From positions 799,219 through 863,218 of the forward strand of contig NZ_LT907978.1 of the NCBI RefSeq assembly GCF_900209925.1: a stretch of 64,000 nt of DNA. The letters are read 5' to 3'. Every line of letters starts with the position of its first letter. Position 1 is the stretch's first letter. The stretch comes from Anaerobutyricum hallii (GTDB lineage Bacteria > Bacillota > Clostridia > Lachnospirales > Lachnospiraceae). The notes beneath the pieces were generated by a model. It had not been told where the DNA came from and ran no database searches. It was given only the letters and a program-made list of their open reading frames with translations. Shown piece after piece: positions 1 through 9,099 of this stretch. The translations under genes and the position numbers were made by a program.

Positions 1-2
1 CA

Positions 3-83
3 TTTGCGCTGAAGCTTATTGAAGTATTAATCAGTAAAGAGAAGGCAGAAGAGATTGCTGCTTCTATTATATACTCGGCGTAG
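3..83 (+). CDS. C-terminal end of a DJ-1/PfpI-family protein (partial)
   Basis: An open frame enters from the left edge and stops at 81-83. Its last 26 residues (ending KEKAEEIAASIIYSA) resemble the C-terminal helix of DJ-1/ThiJ/PfpI proteins, where a KEKAxxIA motif is common. The catalytic Cys region lies outside the window, so the function cannot be checked. The stop codon overlaps the ribosome binding site of the next gene, which suggests the two are co-transcribed. The family call rests on a short tail only. Confidence 0.55.
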   Translation, partial: FALKLIEVLISKEKAEEIAASIIYSA

Positions 84-93
84 GAGGAAGAAG

Positions 94-888
94 ATGCAGC
101 AGGAGAGTAAGATTGGATTTTTGTGGCAATATGTGATTGCCTGCGTCCATCCGTCTCAGTATAAAGAACTGATCAGGAAGAAAAAAGGAGCGTTTATTGG
201 ATATATCAGTGTTCTTATTATGTTTCTTGTTTTTATAGAGAACGTGATTCCGTTTGCAGCATGGACAGCGAGTGTGGGAGGATTTGAGAACCTGTTTTTA
301 GAGCGTATTCCTGGATTTACTTTAGAAAAAGGAGAGTTTCATAGTGAAAGTCCGATTGATTTTACTATAGGTGGTGTGGTTCGTGTTAAAGCGGATTCAT
401 CGGTAGAACAATTTAAGGAGTCCGATTTTCAATCAGACTATGTACAGGAGCTTTTGGTTGGAAAGAAGAATATTTTGATTAAAATGCCAAGTGGGAAGCA
501 GGTTATTAGTCTTTCTCAGTTTAAAAACTGGAGGCTTAATAATCAGGGCTTGGTGGAAATGCTGCCTGCGCTGTATATGTTTCTGGCATTTTATCTGGTA
601 GTGCTACTTATTACGAAAGCAGTACAGTATCTTCTTGTGGCATTGGCATTTGCTTTAATTTGCAGGGGAAGTGTCCGAAGAAGTGATGGGAAGATGGTGT
701 CCATGGCAGAATCTTTTTATATTGCAGTGTATGCAAGAACATTGGCTGCAATAATCGGGAGTGTGAATGCGGCGCTTGGGTATAGGATAGATAGTATGAT
801 TCTTATGATCGTGACAGTATTTATTACGATGGGATTTATCATGCGTGGAGAGATTTCTGTGTTGGATACACAGACATCAAAGGAATAA
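94..888 (+). CDS. DUF1189-like membrane protein
   Basis: This is a 264-residue membrane protein. The ATG at 94 is chosen because AGGAGG at 83-88 precedes it; an in-frame TTG at 55 lies inside the upstream gene. One membrane segment sits at about residues 35-55. A polar extracytoplasmic region follows (about 60-160) and includes RIPGFTLEKGEFHSESP, which resembles the 'PdF-lkdGkl' part of DUF1189 proteins. Three or four further membrane segments occupy about 165-255. DUF1189 proteins have no settled biochemical role. The gene starts 10 bases after the DJ-1-like gene, probably in one operon. Confidence 0.6.
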   Translation: MQQESKIGFLWQYVIACVHPSQYKELIRKKKGAFIGYISVLIMFLVFIENVIPFAAWTASVGGFENLFLERIPGFTLEKGEFHSESPIDFTIGGVVRVKADSSVEQFKESDFQSDYVQELLVGKKNILIKMPSGKQVISLSQFKNWRLNNQGLVEMLPALYMFLAFYLVVLLITKAVQYLLVALAFALICRGSVRRSDGKMVSMAESFYIAVYARTLAAIIGSVNAALGYRIDSMILMIVTVFITMGFIMRGEISVLDTQTSKE

Positions 889-978
889 TAAGTGTAAAAG
901 AGTTCATAACGAACTTGAAAAGAGATGAATCAGTAATCTGTTGAGAAATCAGCAGAGAGGTTTAAGGAGGAATTTGTT

Positions 979-1536
979 ATGTCAAAGGTTATTATGGTTA
1001 CCGGCGGTAGCCGAAGTGGAAAGAGCGTAATCGCAGAGCAGAAGGCAAAGGAATATGGAAAGCGCAGTGTTCTTTATCTTGCGACAGCGATTCCGGTCGA
1101 TGATGATATGAAAGAACGTATCCGTATCCATCAGGAAAGACGAGATTCCGAATGGGGAACTTATGAAGGATACCGAGATCTTGGAGAAGTTGTAAAGAGT
1201 ACAGAAAAGAATACGATCCTTCTTGATTGTGTTACCGTTATGATTACAAATATTTTATGTGAAGATGAGGAGAGAGATTTTGATAAGATTTCTGCTTCCG
1301 AAGTAGAAAAGCTTGAGAACGAAGTTATAAAGGAACTGAGTAATCTTGTAAAGGCAATTCGTGATGAAGATAAGACACTTATCATTGTATCTAATGAGGT
1401 TGGAATGAGTGTGGTTCCGTCATATCGACTTGGAAGAATTTTTAGCGATATTTCAGGAAAGGCAAATCAGGTTCTTGCTTCTTTAAGTGATGAAGTTTAT
1501 GTAGCGATCAGTGGTCTGCCACTTCGTCTTAAATAG
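979..1536 (+). CDS. cobU: Adenosylcobinamide kinase / adenosylcobinamide-phosphate guanylyltransferase
   Basis: The 185-residue protein begins with a P-loop GGSRSGKS and continues with the CobU pattern YLATAIPVDDDMKERIRIHQERR. Here the motif around His in IRIHQERR matches the residue that carries the GMP intermediate in this family. CobU phosphorylates adenosylcobinamide and then transfers GMP, a late step of cobalamin assembly and corrinoid salvage. The length matches the family (about 180). AAGGAGG at 965-971 sets the start. No other cobalamin gene is nearby, so salvage is more likely than a full local pathway (inference). The sortase gene follows within 10 bases. Confidence 0.92.
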   Translation: MSKVIMVTGGSRSGKSVIAEQKAKEYGKRSVLYLATAIPVDDDMKERIRIHQERRDSEWGTYEGYRDLGEVVKSTEKNTILLDCVTVMITNILCEDEERDFDKISASEVEKLENEVIKELSNLVKAIRDEDKTLIIVSNEVGMSVVPSYRLGRIFSDISGKANQVLASLSDEVYVAISGLPLRLK

Positions 1537-1544
1537 GTGTGCCT

Positions 1545-2348
1545 ATGGCTAAAAAGAAAAAAAGAAAAGGGAGCGGATTTTTTTCAAATCTGCTTCTTAT
1601 ATTGTGCATTCTCATTTTTTGTGTTGCAGCATGGAAGCTGTGGGGGTATTATAGACATTACCATGGTGGGAAAAAGGAATATGAGCAGTTAAGACAATAT
1701 GTGAAAGAAAATGCTGATCCTGACGAACAGAAAACGAAGAAGGGGAAGGATAACTGTCCGGTTACAGTAGATTTTGAGGCACTTGCTAAGGTGAATCCGG
1801 ATGTAAAGGCCTGGATCTATATTAAGGGTACGGGCATTAATTATCCGATTGTTCAAGCGGCAGATAATACGACATACCTTCATCAGACATTTGAAGGAAA
1901 GGATAGTTTTATTGGTGCGATCTTTTTAGATGCAGGATGTGAACCGGATTTTTCTTCGGAAAACAGTATCGTCTATGGACATAATTTGAAAAATGGCCAG
2001 ATGTTTGGTATGCTAAAGAAGCATTATGATACAGAGTATAATCCGGATGCCGATTATAAAAAGCATCAGAAAATCTGGATTATCACACCGGAGGAAGAGA
2101 TAGAATATAAGGTGTTTGCAGCAAGAGAGATTGATGTTAATGAGGATTCTGATGTATATACGATTGCATTTGCTTCTGAGGAAGACTATGCATCTTATTT
2201 GAAGAATTCTATTGAAAAGGCACTTTATAGTCTGAAAACAAAACCAGACAGTGAAGAAGATATTCTGACATTATCAACATGTACTTCTTCTTCGAAAGCC
2301 GGCCGTTTTATTGTGCAGGCAACACAGATACAAAGGACAGCAAAGTAG
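1545..2348 (+). CDS. srtB: Class B sortase
   Basis: This 267-residue sortase has a short basic N terminus (MAKKKKRKG), one membrane anchor at about residues 12-32 and a C-terminal sortase fold. The catalytic features are visible: His in SIVYGHNLKNGQMFG, Cys in LTLSTCTSS, and Arg a few residues later in GRFIVQ. The YGHN and TLSTC motifs are those of class B sortases, which attach sorting-signal proteins to peptidoglycan. A GTG two codons upstream (1539) is also in frame, but the ATG is better spaced from AGGTG. No substrate with a clear sorting motif is adjacent, so the substrate is unknown. Confidence 0.88.
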   Translation: MAKKKKRKGSGFFSNLLLILCILIFCVAAWKLWGYYRHYHGGKKEYEQLRQYVKENADPDEQKTKKGKDNCPVTVDFEALAKVNPDVKAWIYIKGTGINYPIVQAADNTTYLHQTFEGKDSFIGAIFLDAGCEPDFSSENSIVYGHNLKNGQMFGMLKKHYDTEYNPDADYKKHQKIWIITPEEEIEYKVFAAREIDVNEDSDVYTIAFASEEDYASYLKNSIEKALYSLKTKPDSEEDILTLSTCTSSSKAGRFIVQATQIQRTAK

Positions 2349-2364
2349 TAGACAAGGAGTAGAT

Positions 2365-4410
2365 ATGAGAGAGAAAAATATATGGGAGAGAATCAGGAAT
2401 TCTTCGAATTGCAGAGTTCTTATTCTTAATCTGATTCTGACTCTTTGCCTGAATCTTCTTCTGGAATTTACGGAGAGGAGATCTGTAGGTGAGGTGATTA
2501 CATTTGTTCAGGAAAGAACATTTGTATTTCTCTATAATGGATTTATTATATTTTTATGTTTTTCCATTGTATTTTTAGTAAGGAAAAGGATTTTTGCCTA
2601 TGTATTTATCAGTGGCTGCTGGGTTTTAGTAGCGATTGCGAACGGAGTAGTTTTAAGTGACAGAAAGACACCGTTTACGGCAGTAGATCTTACATTAGTA
2701 AAGTCAGTTCTGCCGATTCTTGGCAGTTATCTTGAAGTGTGGCAGATTCTTGGAATTGTCATCTTATTAGTGGTCGGGACAGGTGGTCTTGTATGTCTTT
2801 ACCTTTATTCTCCAGAAGATAAGCGATCGAGGCATTTGGTAACAGAAGTTTTATGTACAGCAGTTACTGTAGTATGTTTTTGTGCGGTAACTTATGTCGG
2901 AGTCGGTAAAGGAATGCTGATTAAGAAGTTTGATAATCTGATCGCCGGTTATAAAGATTATGGAGTTGCCTATGGTTTTTGTGTCACAGCAATAGATACC
3001 GGGATTGACCGTCCGATTAATTATTCAAGAGAAACGGTAGACCGCATAAAGAAAAAAGTAAAAAAAGCAGAAAAGAAAAAGGCAGGAGTTGTACGTCAGC
3101 CTAATATTATTTTTATTCAGTTAGAGTCTTTTTTTGACGCAACAACAGTAAAGAATTTAAATATTTCAGAAGATCCGATTCCTACATTTCATAAGATTCA
3201 GAAAGAATATACATCAGGATATTTAAAAGTTCCGGTTTATGGAGCAGGAACAATCAATACAGAATTTGAAGTCATTACAGGAATGAATATTGATTATTTC
3301 GGTACAGGAGAATACCCATATCGAAGTATTCTTCACAAAACAACCTGTGACAGTGTGGCCTATTGGTTAAAAGAGAAGAAGTATGCATCAAGTGTGATTC
3401 ATAACAATAATGCATCTTTTTATGATAGGGATGCCGTTTTTTCCAATCTTGGATTTGATAATTTTATCAGTATTGAAAATATGGATATCGAAAGCAGAAA
3501 CGAAGCCGGATGGGCGAAAGATTCTGTTTTGACCAGATATATCATGGATACTTTACAGCAGACAGAGAAGAAAGATATTATTTATACGATATCTGTGCAG
3601 GGGCATGGAGATTATCCTACAGATGATCAGAGTAATTCTCCAATTACCGTTTCTGGTGAAGGTTTGAGTCAGAGTTATCTTAATCAGTTTACATACTATG
3701 TGAATCAAACAAGAGAAATGGATGATTTTATTAAAGAACTGACAGAAAAACTTTCCGATTATCCAGAAGACGTGATGGTGATCGCCTATGGTGATCATTT
3801 GCCGGGAATGAATCTTGAAAATAAAGATCTCAAGAATAATTCAAAGTACGAGACACCGTATTTTATCTGGGATAATTTTGGATATAACAAGGCAAATAAA
3901 AAGAAAGAATCCTGTAAAGTAGAAGCCTGGCAGCTGGCATCGAAAGTACTTGGCGAGGTAGGAATCTATAATGGATTTTTAAATAAATATCATCAGACGA
4001 TGCAGTCTAGTGAAAAATACCGTAAAAATCTAAAACTTTTACAGTACGATATGCTTTATGGAAGTGATTTTGTACGAGAAGGCAAAAAGCCTTTGGAACC
4101 GACAAAGATAAATTACAGCTTAGATCCTGTAGAAATTACAGAAATAAAAGAATGTGAAGATAGCTATTTATTAGTTGGAAATAATTTTACAGATGCAAGC
4201 CGGGTTTTTGTAAACGGAGTGAAAGTGGCTTCAGAAAAACAAAGCAGCAGTGTGTTAAAAATCTCTAAAAAGGCTGTAAAGGAAGGTGACAAGATTACGG
4301 TTCATCAGGTAAGTGTGACAAATGAAAATATTACACTGAACCAGTCTGAAGAATATGAATTTCGTAAAGATAAAGTAAGATTGTTATACAAAAATTTGTA
4401 TGATGAATAA
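2365..4410 (+). CDS. LTA synthase-family sulfatase-fold membrane enzyme
   Basis: The 681-residue protein starts at the ATG behind AAGGAG (2354-2359). About five membrane segments fill residues 18-185, followed by an extracellular sulfatase-fold domain. NIIFIQLESFFD (Glu253) and YGAGTINTEFEVITG, whose Thr296 aligns with the catalytic Thr of LtaS, mark the metal site; AYGDHLPGM supplies further metal ligands. Such enzymes transfer glycerol-phosphate from phosphatidylglycerol to make lipoteichoic acid or modify glycans. The last 100 residues (VEITEIKECEDSYLLVGNNF...) look like an extra IPT/TIG-type beta domain that canonical LtaS lacks. The exact polymer made is unknown. Confidence 0.85.
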   Translation: MREKNIWERIRNSSNCRVLILNLILTLCLNLLLEFTERRSVGEVITFVQERTFVFLYNGFIIFLCFSIVFLVRKRIFAYVFISGCWVLVAIANGVVLSDRKTPFTAVDLTLVKSVLPILGSYLEVWQILGIVILLVVGTGGLVCLYLYSPEDKRSRHLVTEVLCTAVTVVCFCAVTYVGVGKGMLIKKFDNLIAGYKDYGVAYGFCVTAIDTGIDRPINYSRETVDRIKKKVKKAEKKKAGVVRQPNIIFIQLESFFDATTVKNLNISEDPIPTFHKIQKEYTSGYLKVPVYGAGTINTEFEVITGMNIDYFGTGEYPYRSILHKTTCDSVAYWLKEKKYASSVIHNNNASFYDRDAVFSNLGFDNFISIENMDIESRNEAGWAKDSVLTRYIMDTLQQTEKKDIIYTISVQGHGDYPTDDQSNSPITVSGEGLSQSYLNQFTYYVNQTREMDDFIKELTEKLSDYPEDVMVIAYGDHLPGMNLENKDLKNNSKYETPYFIWDNFGYNKANKKKESCKVEAWQLASKVLGEVGIYNGFLNKYHQTMQSSEKYRKNLKLLQYDMLYGSDFVREGKKPLEPTKINYSLDPVEITEIKECEDSYLLVGNNFTDASRVFVNGVKVASEKQSSSVLKISKKAVKEGDKITVHQVSVTNENITLNQSEEYEFRKDKVRLLYKNLYDE

Positions 4411-4509
4411 ATTAAAGCAGCTGTTCATAACAAATTTACAGCATGTGGCCTTTTGCTACGTATGGACAGTATGGACAGCTGCAAATAAGAGAAAACAGGA
4501 GGATAAAGT

Positions 4510-6045
4510 ATGTCAACAACAACCGCAATATTATGCGCCTTTGGCGTGTACTTGCTGCTGATGATTGGAATTGGTGTCTGGTGTATGAAAAAGACAACAG
4601 GAGCCGATGACTATTTCTTAGGAGGAAGAGGTCTTTCCGGTCCGGTAGCTGCATTATCTGCACAAGCATCCGATATGAGTGGATGGCTGCTTATGGGACT
4701 TCCAGGTTCTGTATATGCATTAGGTACAGGACAGGCATGGATCGCTGTCGGTCTTGGACTTGGAACAATCGCAAACTGGTTAATTATTGCAAAGCCGCTT
4801 CGTGCGTATACGATCGTGGCAAATAATTCCATGACTCTTCCGGAATTTTTCGGAAATCGTTACCATGATAAGAAGAAGATTCTTTTAGGAATCTCTTCAG
4901 TTATCATCGTTGTATTTTTCTTGGTATACACAGCCTCTGCGCTGGCATCAGGAGGAAAGCTTTTTAATACGGTATTTGGTATTGATTATCATGTAGCATT
5001 ATTTATTGGAGCAGCCGTTATTTTAATTTATACATTTATGGGCGGTTTCCTTGCAGTATGTACAACCGACTTTGTGCAGGGAACCTTAATGCTTATCGCA
5101 TTATTAGTTGTTCCGATTGTTGCATGGGGATTTGTAAGCGGAGATTTCTCTGCATTATTAACACAGAGTGGAGTGAATTCAGAACACTATATGAGTCTTA
5201 TGTATAATGGAGATCATCCGATTACACCGATTGAGATTATATCTAATCTCGCATGGGGACTTGGATACTGCGGAATGCCTCATATTTTGATTCGATTCAT
5301 GGCAATCAAGAATGAAAAAGAACTTCGTAAATCATCTGTCATTGCAATTGTGTGGGTTATTATCTCTCTTACACTTGCCGTAGCAATCGGTGTGATCGGT
5401 CGTGCGTATCTTCTTCCGGCAATTCTTGGAGAAACAGCAGGAGCCCCATCAGCAGAATCCGTATTTATTCAGATGATTCAGGAAACATTTACAAATAAGA
5501 TTAATCTTCCATTTATCGGAGGAATCTTTATCTGCGGTATTTTAGCAGCAATCATGTCTACGGCAGATTCTCAGCTTCTTGTATGTTCCTCTTCTGTATC
5601 CGCCGATATTTATCAGGATATTTTTAAACCAGAAGCAACAGATAAAGAAGTATTAAATGTAGGACGAATTACGACAATTGTTGTCGCAGCACTTGCATTT
5701 ATTATCGCCTGGAATCCAAATAGCTCTGTTATGGCCCTTGTATCTGATGCATGGGCAGGACTTGGTTCTGCTTTCGGACCATTAGTAGTAATGAGTCTTT
5801 TCTGGAAGAGAACAAACCTTCCGGGAGCAATCGCAGGACTCCTTTCTGGAGCGTTAACTGTAATTATCTGGGATTATATCCCACTGATCGGTGGACAGAC
5901 TCCGTATGTCGCAACTGGATTATATTCACTGGTTGTTGGATTTATCATCAGCTTGCTCTTCATCATTGTAGTAAGCCTTATAACAAAAGCACCGGAAGAA
6001 TCCATTGTTGAAGAATTTGAAACCTATAAAGCATATAAAGAATAG
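4510..6045 (+). CDS. putP: Sodium/proline symporter
   Basis: This 511-residue protein of the sodium:solute symporter family has about 13 membrane segments. The N-terminal half carries the PutP signature: DDYFLGGRGLSGPVAALSAQ, then ASDMSGWLLMGLPG, and the sodium-site helix ADSQLLVCSSSVSADIYQD near residue 350. The family imports proline with sodium. The ATG at 4510 follows CAGGAGG. The gene has its own intergenic region on both sides and is probably monocistronic; a large hairpin lies 66 bases after the stop. Confidence 0.9.
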   Translation: MSTTTAILCAFGVYLLLMIGIGVWCMKKTTGADDYFLGGRGLSGPVAALSAQASDMSGWLLMGLPGSVYALGTGQAWIAVGLGLGTIANWLIIAKPLRAYTIVANNSMTLPEFFGNRYHDKKKILLGISSVIIVVFFLVYTASALASGGKLFNTVFGIDYHVALFIGAAVILIYTFMGGFLAVCTTDFVQGTLMLIALLVVPIVAWGFVSGDFSALLTQSGVNSEHYMSLMYNGDHPITPIEIISNLAWGLGYCGMPHILIRFMAIKNEKELRKSSVIAIVWVIISLTLAVAIGVIGRAYLLPAILGETAGAPSAESVFIQMIQETFTNKINLPFIGGIFICGILAAIMSTADSQLLVCSSSVSADIYQDIFKPEATDKEVLNVGRITTIVVAALAFIIAWNPNSSVMALVSDAWAGLGSAFGPLVVMSLFWKRTNLPGAIAGLLSGALTVIIWDYIPLIGGQTPYVATGLYSLVVGFIISLLFIIVVSLITKAPEESIVEEFETYKAYKE

Positions 6046-6111
6046 TAATTTGCTGGGGACACAGACGCCGCTTTAGTAGAAGATATTGAGCTAAATTGTA
6101 GTTAGCCTTCT

Positions 6112-6277
6112 AAAGAAAAAAGAATTGTGATAAGTTAGATTTTGTTCCGTTGCGCTAAGCATTCCATTCTGCCCGGAAAAAGAGGAACTTGGGAAAAACG
6201 AGTCCCAAGTTCCTATGGTCAGAATTCCATAGCGCAAAGTCACAAAATGCAATACTTATCACAATTCTTTTTTCTTT
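6112..6277. repeat. Large palindromic element, type D, downstream of putP
   Basis: Perfect 24-base arms occur at 6112-6135 and 6254-6277 (AAAGAAAAAAGAATTGTGAT.. and its complement). Inside are a GCGCTA/TAGCGC pair and a central hairpin AGGAACTTGGG/CCCAAGTTCCT at about 6183-6213. The A-rich left arm and T-rich right arm would make an intrinsic terminator in either direction. Its core differs from the type A/B/C elements elsewhere in the window. An apparent frame of 67 codons at 6142-6345 runs through the palindrome and is not considered a gene. Confidence 0.75.
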
Positions 6278-6585
6278 ACCATAGTTTCCTTACAATTCAG
6301 CAGGAAATTTTGTTTCAGCGGCTGTCTGTTTTTAATAGCAAATAGCAAATTAGTGATTTCTGTTGGAAAGAGAAGGGGATTCCCCAAAAGATTATGATTT
6401 TTATTCAGAATGAAAATTTTCAGAAGGGAAATCTCTTCTTACGGAATTGTAAGGATATTATGGTGAAAGAAAACGGATTAAGTAGAAGGCATTGGCTGTC
6501 ACTGTTCTCTGATTAAAAATTATAGACTTCTGGACAATCTCCTTATTCCCATCCAAGCTTTAAATACTAATTTCCATCTGGAGCC
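6278..6585. other. Intergenic stretch with no recognised feature
   Basis: About 300 bases between two hairpin elements. No frame with a ribosome binding site, no terminator and no repeat shared with other parts of the window was seen, apart from short AT-rich runs. Confidence 0.5.
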
Positions 6586-6721
6586 AAAGAACAGAAAACC
6601 AGAAATTTGATATAAAAGAAAATGTGATGTCGGAGCGAGTAAAAATGCCGAACAGGCATTTTCTACGAAGCGACTATCTTCACATTTTCTTTTATATCAA
6701 ATTTTTGGTTTTCGTTTCTTT
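6586..6721 (-). repeat. Large palindromic element, type B
   Basis: Forty-two-base arms at 6586-6627 and 6680-6721 pair almost completely through the shared block TTGATATAAAAGAAAATGTG. The core holds an inner hairpin AAAAATGCC-GAACA-GGCATTTT. On the minus strand this is preceded by TAGTCGCT and followed by CGCTCCGA, the same pair of short motifs found in the type A and C elements. Lying beyond the 6762-6912 element, it is the second such element downstream of the minus-strand FAD gene. It is unrelated in sequence to putP. Confidence 0.8.
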
Positions 6722-6761
6722 AGTTCCTCAAATTCGCATTTAAGCCCCATTCTCACCAACC

Positions 6762-6912
6762 GTAGATTTAGATAGTCAGAAAAAAGAAATACTGGCATAT
6801 CCCAGATGCGGCTTCGGAGCGTGTTTAAGATGCGAACGAGCATTTTAAACACAGCGACTATAGAGCAGATGGGATATGCCAGTATTTCTTTTTTCGTCTA
6901 CACGAAATCTAC
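6762..6912 (-). repeat. Large palindromic element, type A, at the 3' end of the FAD gene
   Basis: The arms (6762-6804 and 6870-6912) pair through the block AAAAAAGAAATACTGGCATA. The conserved core on the minus strand reads CCCATCTGCTCTATAGTCGC, then a hairpin of about 13 pairs, then CGCTCCGAAGCCGCATCTGG. It ends 14 bases from the stop codon of the minus-strand gene and is in the same orientation as that gene. An RNA copy would end in a long hairpin followed by a U tract, as expected of a terminator. Confidence 0.85.
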
Positions 6913-6926
6913 AAATTAGTATTTGT

Positions 6927-8318
6927 TTATTTTATTCTTGAAAGTACCGCTCTTGCGGCTTTAATTCCGGAAGCTCCAGCCTGTGCCAGTCCTCTTGTTG
7001 TGCCGGCACCATCTCCAATCGCGAAGAATCCAGGAAGTTTTGTCTCAAGTTCATGGCTTAACTCTAAACGGGAAGAATAGAATTTAACTTCCGCACCGTA
7101 TAAAAGAGTGTCATAATTTGCAGTACCTGGAGCAACTTTATCAAGAGCGTAGATCATCTCAATAATATCGTCAAGCTGACGTTTTGGAAGTGCTAATGAT
7201 AAGTCTCCTGGAATAGCCGCTGTCAGTGTTGGTTTTACGAAAGACTGACTTAAACGATGTTCATTTGTGCGGACTCCTTTTACAAGATCACCGAAACGTT
7301 GTACAAGTACACCGCCTGCTAACATATTAGAAAGAGAAGCGATGTGTTTACCATAGCGATATGGTTCATCAAATGGTTCTGTAAAGCGGTTAGAAACAAG
7401 AAGGGCAAAGTTTGTATTCTCACTGCGAAGAGAAGCATCAGAGTAAGAATGTCCATTTACAGTGTTGATACCTTCTACGTTTTCAGCAACAACGTGACCG
7501 TAAGGATTCATACAGAATGTACGGACACTGTCACCATATTGTTTGGTACGGTAAACGAGCTTTGATTCATATACAACATCTGTAATGTGTTCGAATACTC
7601 TGGCAGGAAGTTCAACACGAACCCCGATATCTACCTGATTATTAATAAGTTTAATTCCAAGATTTTTACACTGATTTGCAAACCATTCAGCACCACTGCG
7701 GCCGGGAGCGGCAATCAGGTATTGACAACGTGCAATATCTCCCTTTTCTGTTACAAGTTCATATCCTTCAGAACAGGTTTTAATTTCAGAAATAGCTGTA
7801 TTAAAATGAAAATCCATTTTATCTTTTAAATCTTCATAAATATTTGTAAGAATCATAAGATTCTTTTCAGTACCAAGATGTTTACACTGTGCCTGCAGAA
7901 GATGAAGGTCAAATTCAAGAGCTTTCTTTGCAAGAGCCTGTGCCTCCGGAGTAGTAGTAGAGAAATAATTTGTAGTAGCACCATGAGCCACATTTACATC
8001 ATCGACATAATGAATCAGTTCCATAACTTCGTCATGGTCCATATAGTCTGTCAGCCAGCCGCCAAATTCCGTAGTGAAGTTAAACTTACCATCAGAAAAT
8101 GCACCGGCTCCGCCAAAACCACACATAGTATCACAGACTTTACAGTTAATACACTGTTTCACTTTCTTTGCTACAATCGGGCAGCTTCTTTTATAAATAT
8201 CTCTTCCCTGCTCAAAAACCCCAATTTTTAAGGAAGGATTTTTTAAACTAAGCTCATAACCGGCATAGATACCGGCCTCACCACAGCCAATAATAATAAC
8301 ATCATACATTTGATTCAT
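6927..8318 (-). CDS. FAD-dependent dehydrogenase (COG2509-type)
   Basis: This 463-residue flavoprotein has an N-terminal Rossmann motif YDVIIIGCGEAGIYAGYEL. A Cys-rich stretch near residues 50-75 (CINCKVCDTMCGFGGAGAFSDGKFN) is typical of the 'uncharacterised FAD-dependent dehydrogenase' family. The C-terminal FAD motif is FFAIGDGAGTTRGLAQAGASG. The family is conserved in Clostridia but its substrate is unknown. The ATG at 8318 is preceded by GGAGGTACGC; an in-frame TTG at 8336 is upstream of that site and less likely. The gene is transcribed alone from the 8394-8422 promoter and ends at a type A hairpin element. Confidence 0.8.
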   Translation of the reverse strand: MNQMYDVIIIGCGEAGIYAGYELSLKNPSLKIGVFEQGRDIYKRSCPIVAKKVKQCINCKVCDTMCGFGGAGAFSDGKFNFTTEFGGWLTDYMDHDEVMELIHYVDDVNVAHGATTNYFSTTTPEAQALAKKALEFDLHLLQAQCKHLGTEKNLMILTNIYEDLKDKMDFHFNTAISEIKTCSEGYELVTEKGDIARCQYLIAAPGRSGAEWFANQCKNLGIKLINNQVDIGVRVELPARVFEHITDVVYESKLVYRTKQYGDSVRTFCMNPYGHVVAENVEGINTVNGHSYSDASLRSENTNFALLVSNRFTEPFDEPYRYGKHIASLSNMLAGGVLVQRFGDLVKGVRTNEHRLSQSFVKPTLTAAIPGDLSLALPKRQLDDIIEMIYALDKVAPGTANYDTLLYGAEVKFYSSRLELSHELETKLPGFFAIGDGAGTTRGLAQAGASGIKAARAVLSRIK

Positions 8319-8338
8319 GCGTACCTCCAAAATCAATA

Positions 8339-8381
8339 GTTTACATTTGTTGTAATGTAAAGATAAATAAAAAATCTTTAC
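8339..8381 (-). promoter_or_regulatory. Nested inverted repeats in the FAD gene leader
   Basis: TTTACATT-TGTTGT-AATGTAAA (8340-8361) is immediately followed by a second dyad GTAAAGAT...ATCTTTAC (8357-8381) that shares its middle arm. The three copies of TTTACAT lie between the predicted promoter and the start codon of the minus-strand FAD gene. They could be an operator or two alternative leader hairpins. No regulator family is recognised from the sequence. Confidence 0.4.
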
Positions 8382-8393
8382 ATATTATAAAAT

Positions 8394-8422
8394 ATTATAA
8401 AATAAAAACATGCCAAATGCAA
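8394..8422 (-). promoter_or_regulatory. Predicted sigma-A promoter for the FAD gene
   Basis: On the minus strand TTGCAT (8422-8417) and TATAAT (8399-8394) are separated by 17 bases, close to the sigma-A consensus. The start codon is about 75 bases downstream. Confidence 0.6.
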
Positions 8423-8485
8423 TTCGGTCACTCACTTTTTCTTATGTATTTTATATTCACTGCAGCAGATAAAAAATAGTATGAG

Positions 8486-8514
8486 TTGTTTTCGCTGCGT
8501 TCTCATGTTATGAT
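8486..8514 (+). promoter_or_regulatory. Predicted sigma-A promoter for the NUDIX gene
   Basis: TTGTTT (8486-8491), a 17-base spacer and TATGAT (8509-8514). Transcription would begin near 8521. This argues against the in-frame ATG at 8517 and for the start at 8547. Confidence 0.5.
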
Positions 8515-8546
8515 GAATGGGACAATTTATACAGGAGATGAACGAA

Positions 8547-9053
8547 ATGGAATTTTGGGATATTTATGATGAAAATAAACAGTTAACTGGACGTACAATG
8601 AAGCGTAATGACTGGTGCTTAAAAGAGGGAGAATATCACCTGACTGTTCTTGGTGTGATTGCAAGACCAGATGGTACTTTCTTAATTACAAAGCGTGTTA
8701 TGACAAAGGCATGGGCACCTGGATGGTGGGAAGTTTCCGGTGGCGGAGTACAGGCAGGAGAATCTTCCGAGGAAGCAGTAAGAAGAGAAGTGAAGGAAGA
8801 AACTGGTCTTGACGTGCGTAATGCAGAAGGCGGATATGTATTTACTTATAAAAGAGTGAATCCTGATGAGGGAGATAATTATTTTGTAGATGTCTATCGT
8901 TTTGTGATGGATATTGATGAGAAGGATGTATCTTTTCAGGAAGCAGAGATTGACGGTCATATGTTTGCAACAAGAGAGCAGATTGAAAGTTTTGCTAAAG
9001 AAGGCAAGTTCCTTCACTATGACAGCATCAAACAGGTGTTTTCTTTTGACTGA
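8547..9053 (+). CDS. NUDIX hydrolase
   Basis: This 168-residue protein contains a complete NUDIX box, GGVQAGESSEEAV followed by RREVKEETGL, that binds divalent metal and cleaves nucleoside-diphosphate-linked substrates. The N terminus (FWDIYDENKQLTGRTMKR) resembles NUDIX enzymes related to isopentenyl-diphosphate isomerase and YfcD, but the substrate cannot be told. The start at 8547 is preferred because GGAG at 8534-8537 is nine bases upstream and the predicted transcription start lies just before it. The gene appears monocistronic. Confidence 0.85.
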   Translation: MEFWDIYDENKQLTGRTMKRNDWCLKEGEYHLTVLGVIARPDGTFLITKRVMTKAWAPGWWEVSGGGVQAGESSEEAVRREVKEETGLDVRNAEGGYVFTYKRVNPDEGDNYFVDVYRFVMDIDEKDVSFQEAEIDGHMFATREQIESFAKEGKFLHYDSIKQVFSFD

Positions 9054-9071
9054 AAATCTTTGCGGTGAAAG

Positions 9072-9099
9072 CTCCATCTGAACTATGGCTCAGGTGGAG
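9072..9099 (+). terminator. Hairpin after the NUDIX gene
   Basis: CTCCATCTGA and TCAGGTGGAG pair over ten positions with one wobble, around an eight-base loop, 18 bases after the stop codon. Only a weak T run follows, so this may be a terminator or simply a 3' stem. Confidence 0.5.

Noticed and set aside
6142..6345. 67-codon plus-strand frame after putP
   Set aside because: It reads through a palindromic hairpin and resembles no protein.
7344..8231. Plus-strand frames of 73-117 codons opposite the FAD gene
   Set aside because: They are shadows of a well-supported minus-strand gene with matching motifs.
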